Source of the DNA: Gammaproteobacteria bacterium
GTDB taxonomy: Bacteria; Pseudomonadota; Gammaproteobacteria; Pseudomonadales; Azotimanducaceae
Length of the DNA stretch: 44,920 bases
NCBI GenBank assembly: GCA_002725995.1
Contig: PBRQ01000052.1
Span: 1 to 44,920, forward strand
Direction: 5' to 3'
The translations under genes were made by a program, and so were the position numbers. Under the pieces are notes generated by a model. That model searched no databases. It was given only the letters and a program-made list of their open reading frames with translations, and had not been told where the DNA came from. Shown here piece after piece: positions 36,982-44,920 of the stretch; within the stretch, counting starts at the first letter, position 1; the number at the start of each line of letters is the position of its first letter.

Positions 36982-37915
36982 GAAAACGCTAAAAGTGCCA
37001 GCTATCCTTGAGAAAACTATTGCGCACGTTGGGTCTGTGCTTCTGGGTAAGGAACACCATATTAAGTTGGCACTGACCTGCCTTCTGTCCCGTGGTCACC
37101 TTCTCATCGAAGATCTGCCTGGCATGGGCAAAACAACCATGTCCCATACCCTCGCCAAGGTATTGAATCTCAGCTATAACCGCATCCAGTTTACCAGTGA
37201 CCTTTTGCCAGCAGATATTTTGGGTGTCTCTATTTATGAAAAGGATGCCAGCAATTTCAAGTTTCATCCTGGACCGATCTTCAGTCAGCTGGTACTTGCA
37301 GACGAAATCAATCGTACTACGCCAAAAAGTCAGAGTGCACTGCTTGAAGCAATGGAAGAGCGTCAAGTGACCATTGAAGGTCAGACGCGACCACTGCCTG
37401 CACCGTTTTTTGTTATCGCTACGCAAAACTCAAACACCCAGGCGGGGACATTTCCCCTGCCGGAATCGCAACTCGATCGGTTTCTGATGAGAATTGAACT
37501 GGGGTACCCGGATGCAGCAGCAGAGCGAGTCCTTCTCAAGGGGGAGGATCGGCGTGCTGTACTCGAGCGGCTGGAGCCCACGATGACTGTCCAGCAGTTG
37601 CAGGAATTACAGGTTGAGGCGGAGCAGGTCGTGGCCTCTGAGGCGGTACTTGATTATATTCAGCGGCTGGTTCAGCACACGCGTCAGGCTCCTGAGTTTG
37701 CCTACGGCCTGTCACCCAGGGGAGCGCTGGCTTTGCTAGCCTGTTCGCGCGCCTGGGCTTTCATTGAAAATCGCAGTCATGTCGTGCCGGAGGATGTTCA
37801 GGCGGTGCTTCCCTCCGTCGTTGAACACAGGTTGAGAGAGGCGGCAGACTTCTCTGGACATGGTGGTACGGCACTTGCGCAGCGACTGCTCACTAAGGTG
37901 GACGTGATAGGCTAG
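36959..37915 (+). CDS. MoxR-family AAA+ ATPase
   Basis: Chaperone-like AAA+ ATPase thought to remodel or activate partner proteins. Walker A in [19 protein letters not shown], Walker B in [25 protein letters not shown], sensor 1 in [19 protein letters not shown], and the arginine-finger region [18 protein letters not shown]. The C-terminal lid ([19 protein letters not shown]) is typical. Length is 318 residues. The start is TTG 36959 inside purF, with GGAAGTGA upstream. GTG 36992 is an alternative start. It forms an operon with DUF58 and transglutaminase genes. Confidence 0.9.
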   Translation: MSSTTRLEKTLKVPAILEKTIAHVGSVLLGKEHHIKLALTCLLSRGHLLIEDLPGMGKTTMSHTLAKVLNLSYNRIQFTSDLLPADILGVSIYEKDASNFKFHPGPIFSQLVLADEINRTTPKSQSALLEAMEERQVTIEGQTRPLPAPFFVIATQNSNTQAGTFPLPESQLDRFLMRIELGYPDAAAERVLLKGEDRRAVLERLEPTMTVQQLQELQVEAEQVVASEAVLDYIQRLVQHTRQAPEFAYGLSPRGALALLACSRAWAFIENRSHVVPEDVQAVLPSVVEHRLREAADFSGHGGTALAQRLLTKVDVIG

Positions 37916-37928
37916 GTAGGCTCCCTAA

Positions 37929-38915
37929 ATGACCAGCAGCGCAAATACACCTGATTCCACCGTTTGGCCATCCATAAGGTTCAGACGCTGGCTGGACAGG
38001 CGGATGCCGCCCGCCAGCGCCATCACGCTGGATCGGAAAAAGATTTTCATATTGCCCACCAAGGAAGGGATTCTCTTCAGCTTCCTGATTGTGTTCATGG
38101 TGCTTGCTGGTATTAACTATCAGAACAGCCTCATCTTCGTGCTTGCTTTTCTGCTAGCGAGCCTATTTATGGTCAGCATCCTGCACACTTATCGCAACCT
38201 CTCGGGACTAACGATCATGGCCAGTAGCACGCTGCCTGCTTTTGCGGGAGAGGACGCAGAGTTTACGCTCGTGCTAAGCCGATTAGGTGCGCGCACCTTT
38301 GAGGCTTTACTACTGGGATGGAATCCTGAACTGCTTCAGGGGGCAGACCTCCTCGAAGAGGAAGAGGTAAAAGTCAAATTATTTGTGGAAACCCGTATTC
38401 GTGGCGTCATGAACCCGGGGCGAATGTTAATCCAGACTTACTACCCAGTGGGTTTGTTTCGAGCCTGGTCCTGGCTTGATCTTGATATGCAAACTATCGT
38501 GTATCCAAGGCCGGTTCCAGCTGGGGCAATTCCGTTTGCACAGGCGAGTAGCAACGATGGTGAACTGATACAGCGGGAAGGCGTTGATGACTTCTATGGT
38601 CTTCGTGACTACCAGCAGGGTGATCCGCTGAAGCATGTTGCATGGAAGTCCTATGCGCGAACAAGTGAGCTTTTAACCAAGCAGTTTGCAGCCTTTGCAG
38701 ATAGAAGAGTCTGGCTGGAGTGGGACTTTTTCCCCGGTATGGACAGGGAGGCAAGACTAAGCAGGCTCTGTTACTGGGTATTAAAATTTGATGCCGGCAA
38801 TGACGAATACGGGCTCCGTTTGCCGGGTATAGAACTGGCACCCGGTCGTGGCCATGAGCATCGCGAGGAAATGCTGAAAACCCTTGCATTGTTTGAAATT
38901 GAGCAGGGCTCATGA
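37929..38915 (+). CDS. DUF58 domain membrane protein
   Basis: Two membrane helices at about residues 44-64 and 68-88 (FSFLIVFMVLAGINYQN, LIFVLAFLLASLFMVSIL) precede a beta-rich middle. The DUF58 core at about 215-250 reads VDDFYGLRDYQQGDPLKHVAW. Such proteins pair with MoxR ATPases and carry a degenerate von Willebrand-like fold. Length is 328 residues. ATGA overlap with the transglutaminase indicates tight coupling. The biological substrate is unknown. Confidence 0.88.
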   Translation: MTSSANTPDSTVWPSIRFRRWLDRRMPPASAITLDRKKIFILPTKEGILFSFLIVFMVLAGINYQNSLIFVLAFLLASLFMVSILHTYRNLSGLTIMASSTLPAFAGEDAEFTLVLSRLGARTFEALLLGWNPELLQGADLLEEEEVKVKLFVETRIRGVMNPGRMLIQTYYPVGLFRAWSWLDLDMQTIVYPRPVPAGAIPFAQASSNDGELIQREGVDDFYGLRDYQQGDPLKHVAWKSYARTSELLTKQFAAFADRRVWLEWDFFPGMDREARLSRLCYWVLKFDAGNDEYGLRLPGIELAPGRGHEHREEMLKTLALFEIEQGS

Positions 38916-40933
38916 CCGGATTCCAGGTTCCAAGGAACAGCCTTGCCTGGATGCTGGTAGCGCAGATGGCGGTAATCGTGCCGCACTTCTCACGTCTGCC
39001 GTACCTCACTATTGCGCTGTGCTTTTTTTGTGTCCTGTGGCGAGTGATGGTCTACCAGGGGCGCTGGTCCTATCCAGGGAAGTGGATCAAAGTGCTGTTT
39101 ATTTTCTTTGGCACGGTTGGGCTTGGCTTTGGGTACGGCACCTTTCTGGGTCTTGACCCATGGGTCGGTCTACTCATTATGATGTTTGTCCTCAAGCTAT
39201 TGGAGATGCACCACAAAAGAGATGGTTACGTGGTTATTCTCCTCGGCTACTTTGTCGCGGTGACTCAATTTCTTTACGAGCAGGGCATACCCTCCACCCT
39301 GTATATATTTGTGTGCGTGATCATGATCACCGCTGCTTTGATCGGCCTGAATCAAACCCGCTCCCACCTTCGGCCAGTACAGACTTTCAAGAAGGCCACT
39401 GTCTTGCTGGTACAATCCCTGCCGCTGATGATTGTGCTGTTTGTATTGTTTCCCCGGATCTCGCCTCTCTGGACCGTGCCTATGCAATCAAGTGTCGCCA
39501 GGACCGGGGTCACGGACACCATGACGCCAGGGAATATCGCCTTGCTTACCCAGTCTGATGAGCTGGCATTCAGAGCAACATTTGCCGGTGAAGTACCGCC
39601 CCTGAGCAAGCTATACTGGCGGGGCCTTGTGCTTTCACGATTTGATGGGGAGTCCTGGACGCAGGAACTTCCAGCTCTTTATGGAAGGATCTATCGGCCG
39701 GATCAGCCGCCGACCAGCTGGCAAGACAAGATGGAACTGTTAGGAGAGGAAGTTAGATACAGTATCCTGTTGGAGCCAACCAGCCAAAACTGGCTTTTCA
39801 GCCTGACTATGCCGGAGGGGACAAATAAGGAAGGCATAGGACTCGTCCGAGACTTCCGCTTCTATTCCTTTCGTGAGATCAGGTCGAAACTCCGCTATGA
39901 GCTGACATCGCACCTGAACTACAGAATTGATCGGGACCTACATGACTTCTGGCGATACCGTTATACCCTGCTGCCGGAGGAAGGGAATCCAAGGGCAAAA
40001 CGCCTGGCTGAATCGATCTGGGAACGGTCACCGAACAAGCGAGACTATATTCGCAATATCCTGCGCAGGTTCAACCTGGAAGAGTTCGTTTATACCCTCA
40101 AACCGCCTGTTCTGGGAGACCACTCAGTTGATGAATTCCTCCTGGATAGTAAACGTGGATTTTGTGAGCATTATGCCGGTAGTTTTGTCTTCCTGATGCG
40201 TGCGGTTGGCATCCCTGCCCGTGTCGTGGTGGGGTACCAGGGAGGTGAGTACAACCGAATAGGCAACTATGTCGAGGTCAGGCAGTTTGATGCCCATGCC
40301 TGGACTGAAGTCTGGCAGGAAGGGCAGGGCTGGGTAAGGGTCGATCCCACATCGGCGGTTGCACCAGAGAGAATCGAGAGCGGCCTTGAATTCGCTGTTA
40401 AAGATGAAGATACATTCCTCTCCAATCTGCCTCTTTCCTGGATGAAATACCGTCAAACCCTGTGGCTGACTGAAATCCGTTTGCAGCTAAGCGCCCTTGG
40501 CTACTATTGGGACAGGTGGGTAGTTGGCTATACGCCGAGTGTGCAAATGAGTTTACTCGCCCGGTACTTTGGTGATCTCGACCGGAAGTGGCTGGGCATG
40601 GTAATGCTGAGCGGCTTCTTTAGCCTGTTGGGGGTTGTGGCAATTTTTGTCCTTGGCAAACGAAGCCATGCCCTGCTGCGGCCAATAGACAGGGAGTACC
40701 TGAGGTTTTGTCAGTTGATGGCAAGGCAGGGGTTACCGAGATCCGTCGGTGAAGGGCCACTAGATTTTGCCGCGCGGGTCGCGCAAGCGCGCCCGGACCT
40801 GGCGCCGGCGATGAAGCAGGTTACCGATACCTATATCCGTCTGAACTATGCGGAGGATCAACCGGAAAAAACCAAATCGCTTCGAAAAGCGATCAGAGTT
40901 TACCGGTTCAGGAATCTGGTTACTGAAGCCTAG
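38912..40933 (+). CDS. tgpA: Membrane-anchored transglutaminase-like protein, TgpA type
   Basis: The N-terminal DUF3488 region has five to six membrane helices (residues about 10-185). A periplasmic transglutaminase-like domain follows, with catalytic triad Cys418 (SKRGFCEHYAGSF), His462 (FDAHAWTEVW) and Asp478 (WVRVDPTSAV). One more membrane helix at about 565-585 precedes a cytoplasmic DUF4129 tail. The architecture and spacing match Pseudomonas aeruginosa TgpA, which is reported as essential there. Length is 673 residues. It is the last gene of the MoxR-DUF58-TgpA operon, a set probably acting on the envelope or peptidoglycan. Confidence 0.9.
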   Translation: MTGFQVPRNSLAWMLVAQMAVIVPHFSRLPYLTIALCFFCVLWRVMVYQGRWSYPGKWIKVLFIFFGTVGLGFGYGTFLGLDPWVGLLIMMFVLKLLEMHHKRDGYVVILLGYFVAVTQFLYEQGIPSTLYIFVCVIMITAALIGLNQTRSHLRPVQTFKKATVLLVQSLPLMIVLFVLFPRISPLWTVPMQSSVARTGVTDTMTPGNIALLTQSDELAFRATFAGEVPPLSKLYWRGLVLSRFDGESWTQELPALYGRIYRPDQPPTSWQDKMELLGEEVRYSILLEPTSQNWLFSLTMPEGTNKEGIGLVRDFRFYSFREIRSKLRYELTSHLNYRIDRDLHDFWRYRYTLLPEEGNPRAKRLAESIWERSPNKRDYIRNILRRFNLEEFVYTLKPPVLGDHSVDEFLLDSKRGFCEHYAGSFVFLMRAVGIPARVVVGYQGGEYNRIGNYVEVRQFDAHAWTEVWQEGQGWVRVDPTSAVAPERIESGLEFAVKDEDTFLSNLPLSWMKYRQTLWLTEIRLQLSALGYYWDRWVVGYTPSVQMSLLARYFGDLDRKWLGMVMLSGFFSLLGVVAIFVLGKRSHALLRPIDREYLRFCQLMARQGLPRSVGEGPLDFAARVAQARPDLAPAMKQVTDTYIRLNYAEDQPEKTKSLRKAIRVYRFRNLVTEA

Positions 40934-40945
40934 TTGCTTAGGCTT
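40926..40945 (+). terminator. Stem-loop at the tgpA stop codon
   Basis: AAGCCTA (40926-40932) and TAGGCTT (40939-40945) pair perfectly over a 6-nt loop. The tgpA stop lies in the left arm. A further TAGGCCTT follows. No clear T-run, so it is at best a weak terminator. Confidence 0.4.
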
Positions 40946-40961
40946 AGCTAATTAGGCCTTA

Positions 40962-41186
40962 CTACTCAGACCTGAACGGCACTTACTTAAGCCGTTAACC
41001 ATATTTTTGTCACCCTGAGAGGAGCGGCGAAGACCGCGAAGTCGAAGGGTCTCGCTTTTGGGCTGCTGGCAGAGATTTCTCCACTTCGGTCCCTTCGGCT
41101 CCGTCGCGCGCGACTCCGGTTGGTCGCTTAGGGCAGGCGAAATGACAGGGCTAGTGTGGTTAAGTAAGTGCCATTCTACTCAGACC
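40962..41186. mobile_element. Small non-coding inverted-repeat element, MITE-like
   Basis: Perfect 13-bp terminal inverted repeats GGCACTTACTTAA (40978-40990) and TTAAGTAAGTGCC (41160-41172) are flanked by an 11-bp direct repeat CTACTCAGACC (40962-40972 and 41176-41186). The interior begins GTCACCCTGAGAGGAG and ends GGCGAAATGACAG, with GC-rich partial palindromes (GAAGTCGAAGGGTCTC, CTCCACTTCGGTCCCTTCGG). There is no credible ORF. It occupies most of the gap between the convergent tgpA and acnB. It could be a MITE or a dispersed palindromic repeat, and it may act as a two-way terminator. Confidence 0.55.
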
Positions 41187-41189
41187 CTT

Positions 41190-43748
41190 TTACTGAGATC
41201 TGGCTATTATCTGGTCTGCCGCTTCCCGGAACGATGCTATTTGATCAAAGTTTAGGTATCGATAAAGCTCATCTGCCATCGTGTCCAGGTTTTTGGCAAA
41301 CTCCATGTATTCTTCCGGGCTCGGTAGTTTCCCCAGGATGCTTGATACCGCCGCTAGCTCCGCTGAAGCAAGGTATACATCGGCGCCGTCGCCCAGACGA
41401 TTTGGGAAGTTTCTGGTCGAAGTGGATACGCAGGTTGATTTAGCCGCAATCCTGGCCTGGTTACCCATGCAAAGGGAACAGCCAGGCATCTCCGTCCGGG
41501 CACCTGCCTGAGCGAATACGTTATAAACACCTTCTTCCATGAGTTGCTGTTTGTCCATTTTGGTGGGTGGGCAAATCCACAGTCTTGATGACACCGCCTT
41601 CGCCTGACTAAGCATGTTAGCGGCGGCACGAAAATGTCCTATGTTCGTCATGCAGGAGCCGATGAACACCTCATCTATTTGAGCACCGCTCACCTCGGAT
41701 AGGGGTTTGACGTCATCCGGGTCGTTGGGGCAGGCAAGTAGTGGTTCTTTAATTTCATTGAGATCAATTTCAATGATTTCAAAGTATTCGGCGTCGGCAT
41801 CCGGCTCGATTAGCACCGGGTCCTTGAGCCATTCTTCCATTGTTGCCACACGGCGTTCAATGGTCCGGGTATCTCCATATCCTTCACTGATCATCCACTT
41901 GAGCAATGTCACATTTGATGTGATGTACTCAACAATAGGCACCTGATTCAGGCGAATGCTACAGCCGCCGGCAGATCTTTCAGCGGATGCATCGCTTAGT
42001 TCAAAGGCTTGTTCAACCTTTAGGTCGGGCAAACCTTCAATCTCCAGGATTCTGCCTGAAAATACATTTTTCTTTCCTTCCTTGGCGACCGTCAGCAAGC
42101 CTCGCTGGATTGCAGCGTAGGGAATTGCGTTAACCAGGTCCCTGAGAGTAATACCGGGCTGTATTTCTCCCTTGAAGCGCACCAGTACCGATTCAGGCAT
42201 ATCCAGTGGCATTACACCAATAGCCGCGGCAAAGGCAACCAGCCCAGAACCCGCAGGAAAACTGATGCCGAGGGGAAAGCGCGTGTGAGAGTCACCACCA
42301 GTCCCCACCGTATCCGGCAGTAACATCCGGTTCAGCCAGGAGTGAATGATGCCATCGCCAGGCCTGAGTGCTACACCACCGCGTGTTTCAATAAAGTCCG
42401 GCAGGTTGTGCTGGGTATCGATATCCACGGGCTTCGGATAGGCGGCCGTATGGCAGAAAGACTGCATCACCAGGTCTGCTGAAAACCCCAGACAGGCAAG
42501 TTCCTTTAACTCATCGCGGGTCATGGGCCCCGTCGTATCCTGGGAACCCACAGTGGTCATGCGCGGTTCACAATAGGTGCCTGGGCGAATGCCACTCACG
42601 CCGCAAGCCTTGCCGACTATCTTCTGGGCAAGCGTAAAGCCCTTGCTAGATTCTTCTGCGGGAACGGGTAGACGAAAAATAGCAGATGGACCCATGTCCA
42701 GCGCTTCCCGTGCACGCTCGGTGAGCCCGCGACCGATTATAAGTGGAATCCTGCCGCCGGCCTGAACTTCATCGAGCAATACTTCCGTAGCTAGTTCAAA
42801 CTCGGTGAGTGTTTCACCTGTCTCGTCGTTCGTGATTTTACCTTCATAGGGGTAGATGGAAATAACATCGCCCATATTTAACTTTGAGATGTCGCATTCG
42901 ATCGGCAGGGCGCCGGCATCTTCCATGGTATTAAAGAAAATTGGAGCGATTTTACCGCCGAGAACAACGCCGCCATCCCGCTTGTTTGGAATATGGGGAA
43001 TATCATCGCCCATGTGCCAGAGCACGGAATTGGTTGCTGATTTCCGCGATGAGCCGGTACCAACAACATCGCCTACGTAGGCAAGGGAGTTACCCTTGTT
43101 TTTTAACTGATCGATAGTCTGTAGCGGATCATCCATTGTTTTCGACAGCATTTCGGTCGCATGCAGCGGGATGTCCGGCCTGCTCCAGGCGGCCCCAGCC
43201 GGGGACAGATCATCCGTATTGGTTTCACCTTCAACCATGAAAACTGTCATGGTAATTTTTTCCGCAACCTTGTTCCGGTCAGTAAACCACTCGGCATTAG
43301 CCCAGGATTTCAGCACCGATTTGGCATAGTTGTTTGTCGCTGATTTTTCGACAACATCATGAAATGCGTCGAACATCAGGAGTGTTCCGGATAGTGCACC
43401 GGCCGCCGTTTCAGCGACGGCATCATCATCAAGCAGTTCGATTAGCGGGCCGATATTGTAGCCACCCAGCATCGTCCCAAGGAGGGTGGTCGCCAGTGTC
43501 CTGTCGATCACCGGAGAAGTCTTTTGTCCCTTCGCAACCTCTGTTAGAAAGCCAGCCTTAACACAAGCTGCATCGTCAACGCCTGCCGGGACCCGATTTG
43601 AGATAAGGTCCAGAACAAAGGCCTCTTCTCCTGCCGGTGGTGCCTGCAATAGTTCTACTAGCGCTTCGACCTGTTCGGCTGATAGGGGCAGGGGGTCAAT
43701 TCCAATCTCGGCTCTTTCGGCGACATGTTGTCGATATGCTTCAAGCAC
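41190..43748 (-). CDS. acnB: Aconitate hydratase B
   Basis: Isomerises citrate and isocitrate. The AcnB domain order is seen: HEAT-like N-terminal domain to about 160, swivel domain about 165-385, then catalytic domains. [4Fe-4S] ligands are the Cys in [16 protein letters not shown] (about residue 698) and Cys757 and Cys760 in [13 protein letters not shown]. The substrate-site segment [19 protein letters not shown] is present. Length is 852 residues. The start is GTG 43748 with GAGGA upstream. AcnB apoprotein is a known post-transcriptional regulator, but nothing here tests that. Single gene. Confidence 0.96.
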   Translation of the reverse strand: MLEAYRQHVAERAEIGIDPLPLSAEQVEALVELLQAPPAGEEAFVLDLISNRVPAGVDDAACVKAGFLTEVAKGQKTSPVIDRTLATTLLGTMLGGYNIGPLIELLDDDAVAETAAGALSGTLLMFDAFHDVVEKSATNNYAKSVLKSWANAEWFTDRNKVAEKITMTVFMVEGETNTDDLSPAGAAWSRPDIPLHATEMLSKTMDDPLQTIDQLKNKGNSLAYVGDVVGTGSSRKSATNSVLWHMGDDIPHIPNKRDGGVVLGGKIAPIFFNTMEDAGALPIECDISKLNMGDVISIYPYEGKITNDETGETLTEFELATEVLLDEVQAGGRIPLIIGRGLTERAREALDMGPSAIFRLPVPAEESSKGFTLAQKIVGKACGVSGIRPGTYCEPRMTTVGSQDTTGPMTRDELKELACLGFSADLVMQSFCHTAAYPKPVDIDTQHNLPDFIETRGGVALRPGDGIIHSWLNRMLLPDTVGTGGDSHTRFPLGISFPAGSGLVAFAAAIGVMPLDMPESVLVRFKGEIQPGITLRDLVNAIPYAAIQRGLLTVAKEGKKNVFSGRILEIEGLPDLKVEQAFELSDASAERSAGGCSIRLNQVPIVEYITSNVTLLKWMISEGYGDTRTIERRVATMEEWLKDPVLIEPDADAEYFEIIEIDLNEIKEPLLACPNDPDDVKPLSEVSGAQIDEVFIGSCMTNIGHFRAAANMLSQAKAVSSRLWICPPTKMDKQQLMEEGVYNVFAQAGARTEMPGCSLCMGNQARIAAKSTCVSTSTRNFPNRLGDGADVYLASAELAAVSSILGKLPSPEEYMEFAKNLDTMADELYRYLNFDQIASFREAADQIIARSQ

Positions 43749-43959
43749 GCTTAAATCCTCGTATTTTATCTGATTTCGTCAGGGCTCCCGGCATCGCGAG
43801 ATACCCCGAAAAGGGGCGCACAGTCTACCCTATCGCAGGGGCAAAATAAAGAAATTGAAAGGGCCTTGTGCTCGTAAGGTTATGAATATCAACGGTTTTT
43901 TGGCTGAAAGTTGTATGATAATTCTATGATGAGAAGCAGGCAGGGCGCCCAGCTATCGG

Positions 43960-44679
43960 CTAGGAGTCTATCTCGAATGAGATGAGATCCTGGTTTTTGC
44001 CATCAAGTTTCAGATACCAGCCAGATTCACCCCAATCTCCTAGTACGATCCGCCGCGCGGGGTTGCCCTCAATCAGCAAATCGTGAACCGCTGGCCTGTG
44101 GGTATGTCCATGTATCAGCAGTTGGACGCCGTTTTCAGCCATCACCCGGGTCACTTCATCAGGCGTGACATCCATGATATCCACCGCCGTCTCGCGAGTG
44201 TGTTCTTTACTCTGTTTACGTGCATCCTTTGCTATTGCGGTGCGTTCAGCGAGAGGCTTCGCCAGTAATTCCTGCTGCACGCTAGGCTGCCTGAGGTGGT
44301 TTCGAACCTTGATGTAGTCTTCATCTCGCGTGCAGAGGCTATCACCATGCATTAACAGTATCGATTCTCCCGCATATTCGATTATCGTCGGGTCCGGCAG
44401 CAGTTCCAGGCCGGATTGATCGCAGAATGTCTGCCCCAGCAGGAAATCCCTGTTGCCATGGATAATATATTTTGGAATTTGGATATCGCCTAGTATCTGG
44501 ATAATTTCAGCGTTAAAGGGCGTTATATCATCGTCCCCGAGCCAAACCTCGAACAGGTCACCGAGAATAAAGAGCTTTTCAGCCAGGGGCACCTGCTGGT
44601 GCAGGAACGATTTGAAGCCCCGGGTTATGCCTTCACTGTTTTCATCCAAGTGCAGGTCAGAAATAAACAGGTAGCTCAT
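43960..44679 (-). CDS. lpxH: UDP-2,3-diacylglucosamine diphosphatase
   Basis: Lipid A pathway enzyme at the inner membrane that hydrolyses UDP-2,3-diacylglucosamine to lipid X. Calcineurin-like metallophosphatase motifs are ISDLHLDE (Asp8, His10), LGDLFEVWLGDDD (Asp41), HGNRDFLLG, LLMHGDSLCTRDEDY and LIHGHTHRPAVH. Length is 239 residues from ATG 44679. It indicates a Gram-negative outer membrane. The 211-bp gap to acnB shows nothing clear beyond a small CCCC-GGGG hairpin in the acnB leader near 43804. Confidence 0.95.
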   Translation of the reverse strand: MSYLFISDLHLDENSEGITRGFKSFLHQQVPLAEKLFILGDLFEVWLGDDDITPFNAEIIQILGDIQIPKYIIHGNRDFLLGQTFCDQSGLELLPDPTIIEYAGESILLMHGDSLCTRDEDYIKVRNHLRQPSVQQELLAKPLAERTAIAKDARKQSKEHTRETAVDIMDVTPDEVTRVMAENGVQLLIHGHTHRPAVHDLLIEGNPARRIVLGDWGESGWYLKLDGKNQDLISFEIDS

Positions 44680-44704
44680 TTGTCTCTCAATTTCGTATCT
44701 CTAA

Positions 44705-44734
44705 TTGACTGAACGAACCACGGTTCAGTAGAAT
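44705..44734 (+). promoter_or_regulatory. tRNA-Pro promoter with GC-rich discriminator
   Basis: TTGACT at 44705-44710, an 18-nt spacer and TAGAAT at 44729-44734 are followed by GCGCCCC. Such GC-rich discriminators mark stringently controlled stable-RNA promoters. The spacer holds an inverted repeat, GAACC-AC-GGTTC. The tRNA begins about 100 nt downstream. Confidence 0.62.
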
Positions 44735-44833
44735 GCGCCCCTCTCGACAATCCACGAAACAGGCATCTAGTCGGGAGAGATTGTGGCGCCATTATCTGGT
44801 GCTTATATCTGTGTCTGCAACTGTCAATTGAAT

Positions 44834-44910
44834 CGGGGTATAGCGCAGTCTGGTAGCGCGCCTGCTTTGGGAGCAGGATGTCGGGAGTTCAAATCTCTCT
44901 ACCCCGACCA
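44834..44910 (+). tRNA. tRNA-Pro (anticodon UGG)
   Basis: Full cloverleaf: acceptor CGGGGTA pairs with TACCCCG (44900-44906). The D arm is GCGC...GCGC. The anticodon stem is CCTGC/GCAGG with loop TTTGGGA (anticodon TGG). The T arm is GGGAG-TTCAAAT-CTCTC with one G-U pair. The CCA end is encoded (44908-44910). It resembles the E. coli proM type. Confidence 0.96.
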
Positions 44911-44920
44911 ATACCTTAGC

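Noticed and set aside
40991-41159. Possible small RNA or protein within the tgpA-acnB gap
   Set aside because: The short ORF there (41058-41255) crosses the inverted-repeat end and the acnB stop and has no protein-like features; repeat structure explains the region better.

Overview
The window is a stretch of chromosome from a free-living gammaproteobacterium, about half G+C. It is dominated by core metabolism rather than mobile DNA. Three things point to Gammaproteobacteria of the Pseudomonas/Cellvibrio/marine type. The first is the sdhCDAB-sucAB-lpd-sucCD block with gltA divergent to it. The second is a fimV-truA-trpF...folC-dedD-cvpA-purF block. The third is a set of proteins that read like pseudomonad orthologues (FolE, the leucine-locus LysR regulator, AcnB, LpxH, FimV).

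Layout. 1-2752 (minus): a type I secretion pair, a window-truncated HlyD adaptor and an LssB/LapB-type ABC exporter. 2874-6641: a frameshifted Sel1-repeat protein, hydroxypyruvate reductase/glycerate dehydrogenase, a frameshifted membrane-anchored PDZ protein and a cyclophilin. 6772-19381: TCA-cycle supercluster, with citrate synthase on minus and succinate dehydrogenase, 2-oxoglutarate dehydrogenase and succinyl-CoA synthetase on plus. 19489-21582: htpG behind a very good sigma-32 promoter. 21583-22436: a decayed stretch with an M48 peptidase remnant. 22437-25140: DUF4892 protein, GTP cyclohydrolase I, chorismate synthase. 25118-36981: LysR regulator, asd, fimV, truA, trpF, trpB, trpA, folC, dedD, cvpA, purF. 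36959-40933: MoxR, DUF58 and TgpA-type transglutaminase. 40934-41189: a small inverted-repeat element between convergent genes. 41190-44679 (minus): acnB and lpxH. 44834-44910: tRNA-Pro(UGG) with its own promoter.

How the genes fit together. Five TCA-cycle steps lie here: aconitase, citrate synthase, 2-oxoglutarate dehydrogenase, succinyl-CoA synthetase and succinate dehydrogenase. The second half is a biosynthetic region (chorismate, tryptophan, aspartate semialdehyde, folate, purine), largely collinear with tight gene spacing.

I did not find a clearly new system. The most informative observations concern genome structure. The conserved LysR/leuCDB/asd...trpF/accD/folC neighbourhood has lost leuCDB and accD, so the leucine-locus LysR gene now faces asd across a perfect palindrome. 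Three genes (Sel1 protein, PDZ protein, truA) each need a single-base indel in a homopolymer to read through, which suggests assembly error or recent decay. Two gene remnants abut at about 21870. TrpA carries Glu at the catalytic position 60. A terminal-inverted-repeat element sits between tgpA and acnB.
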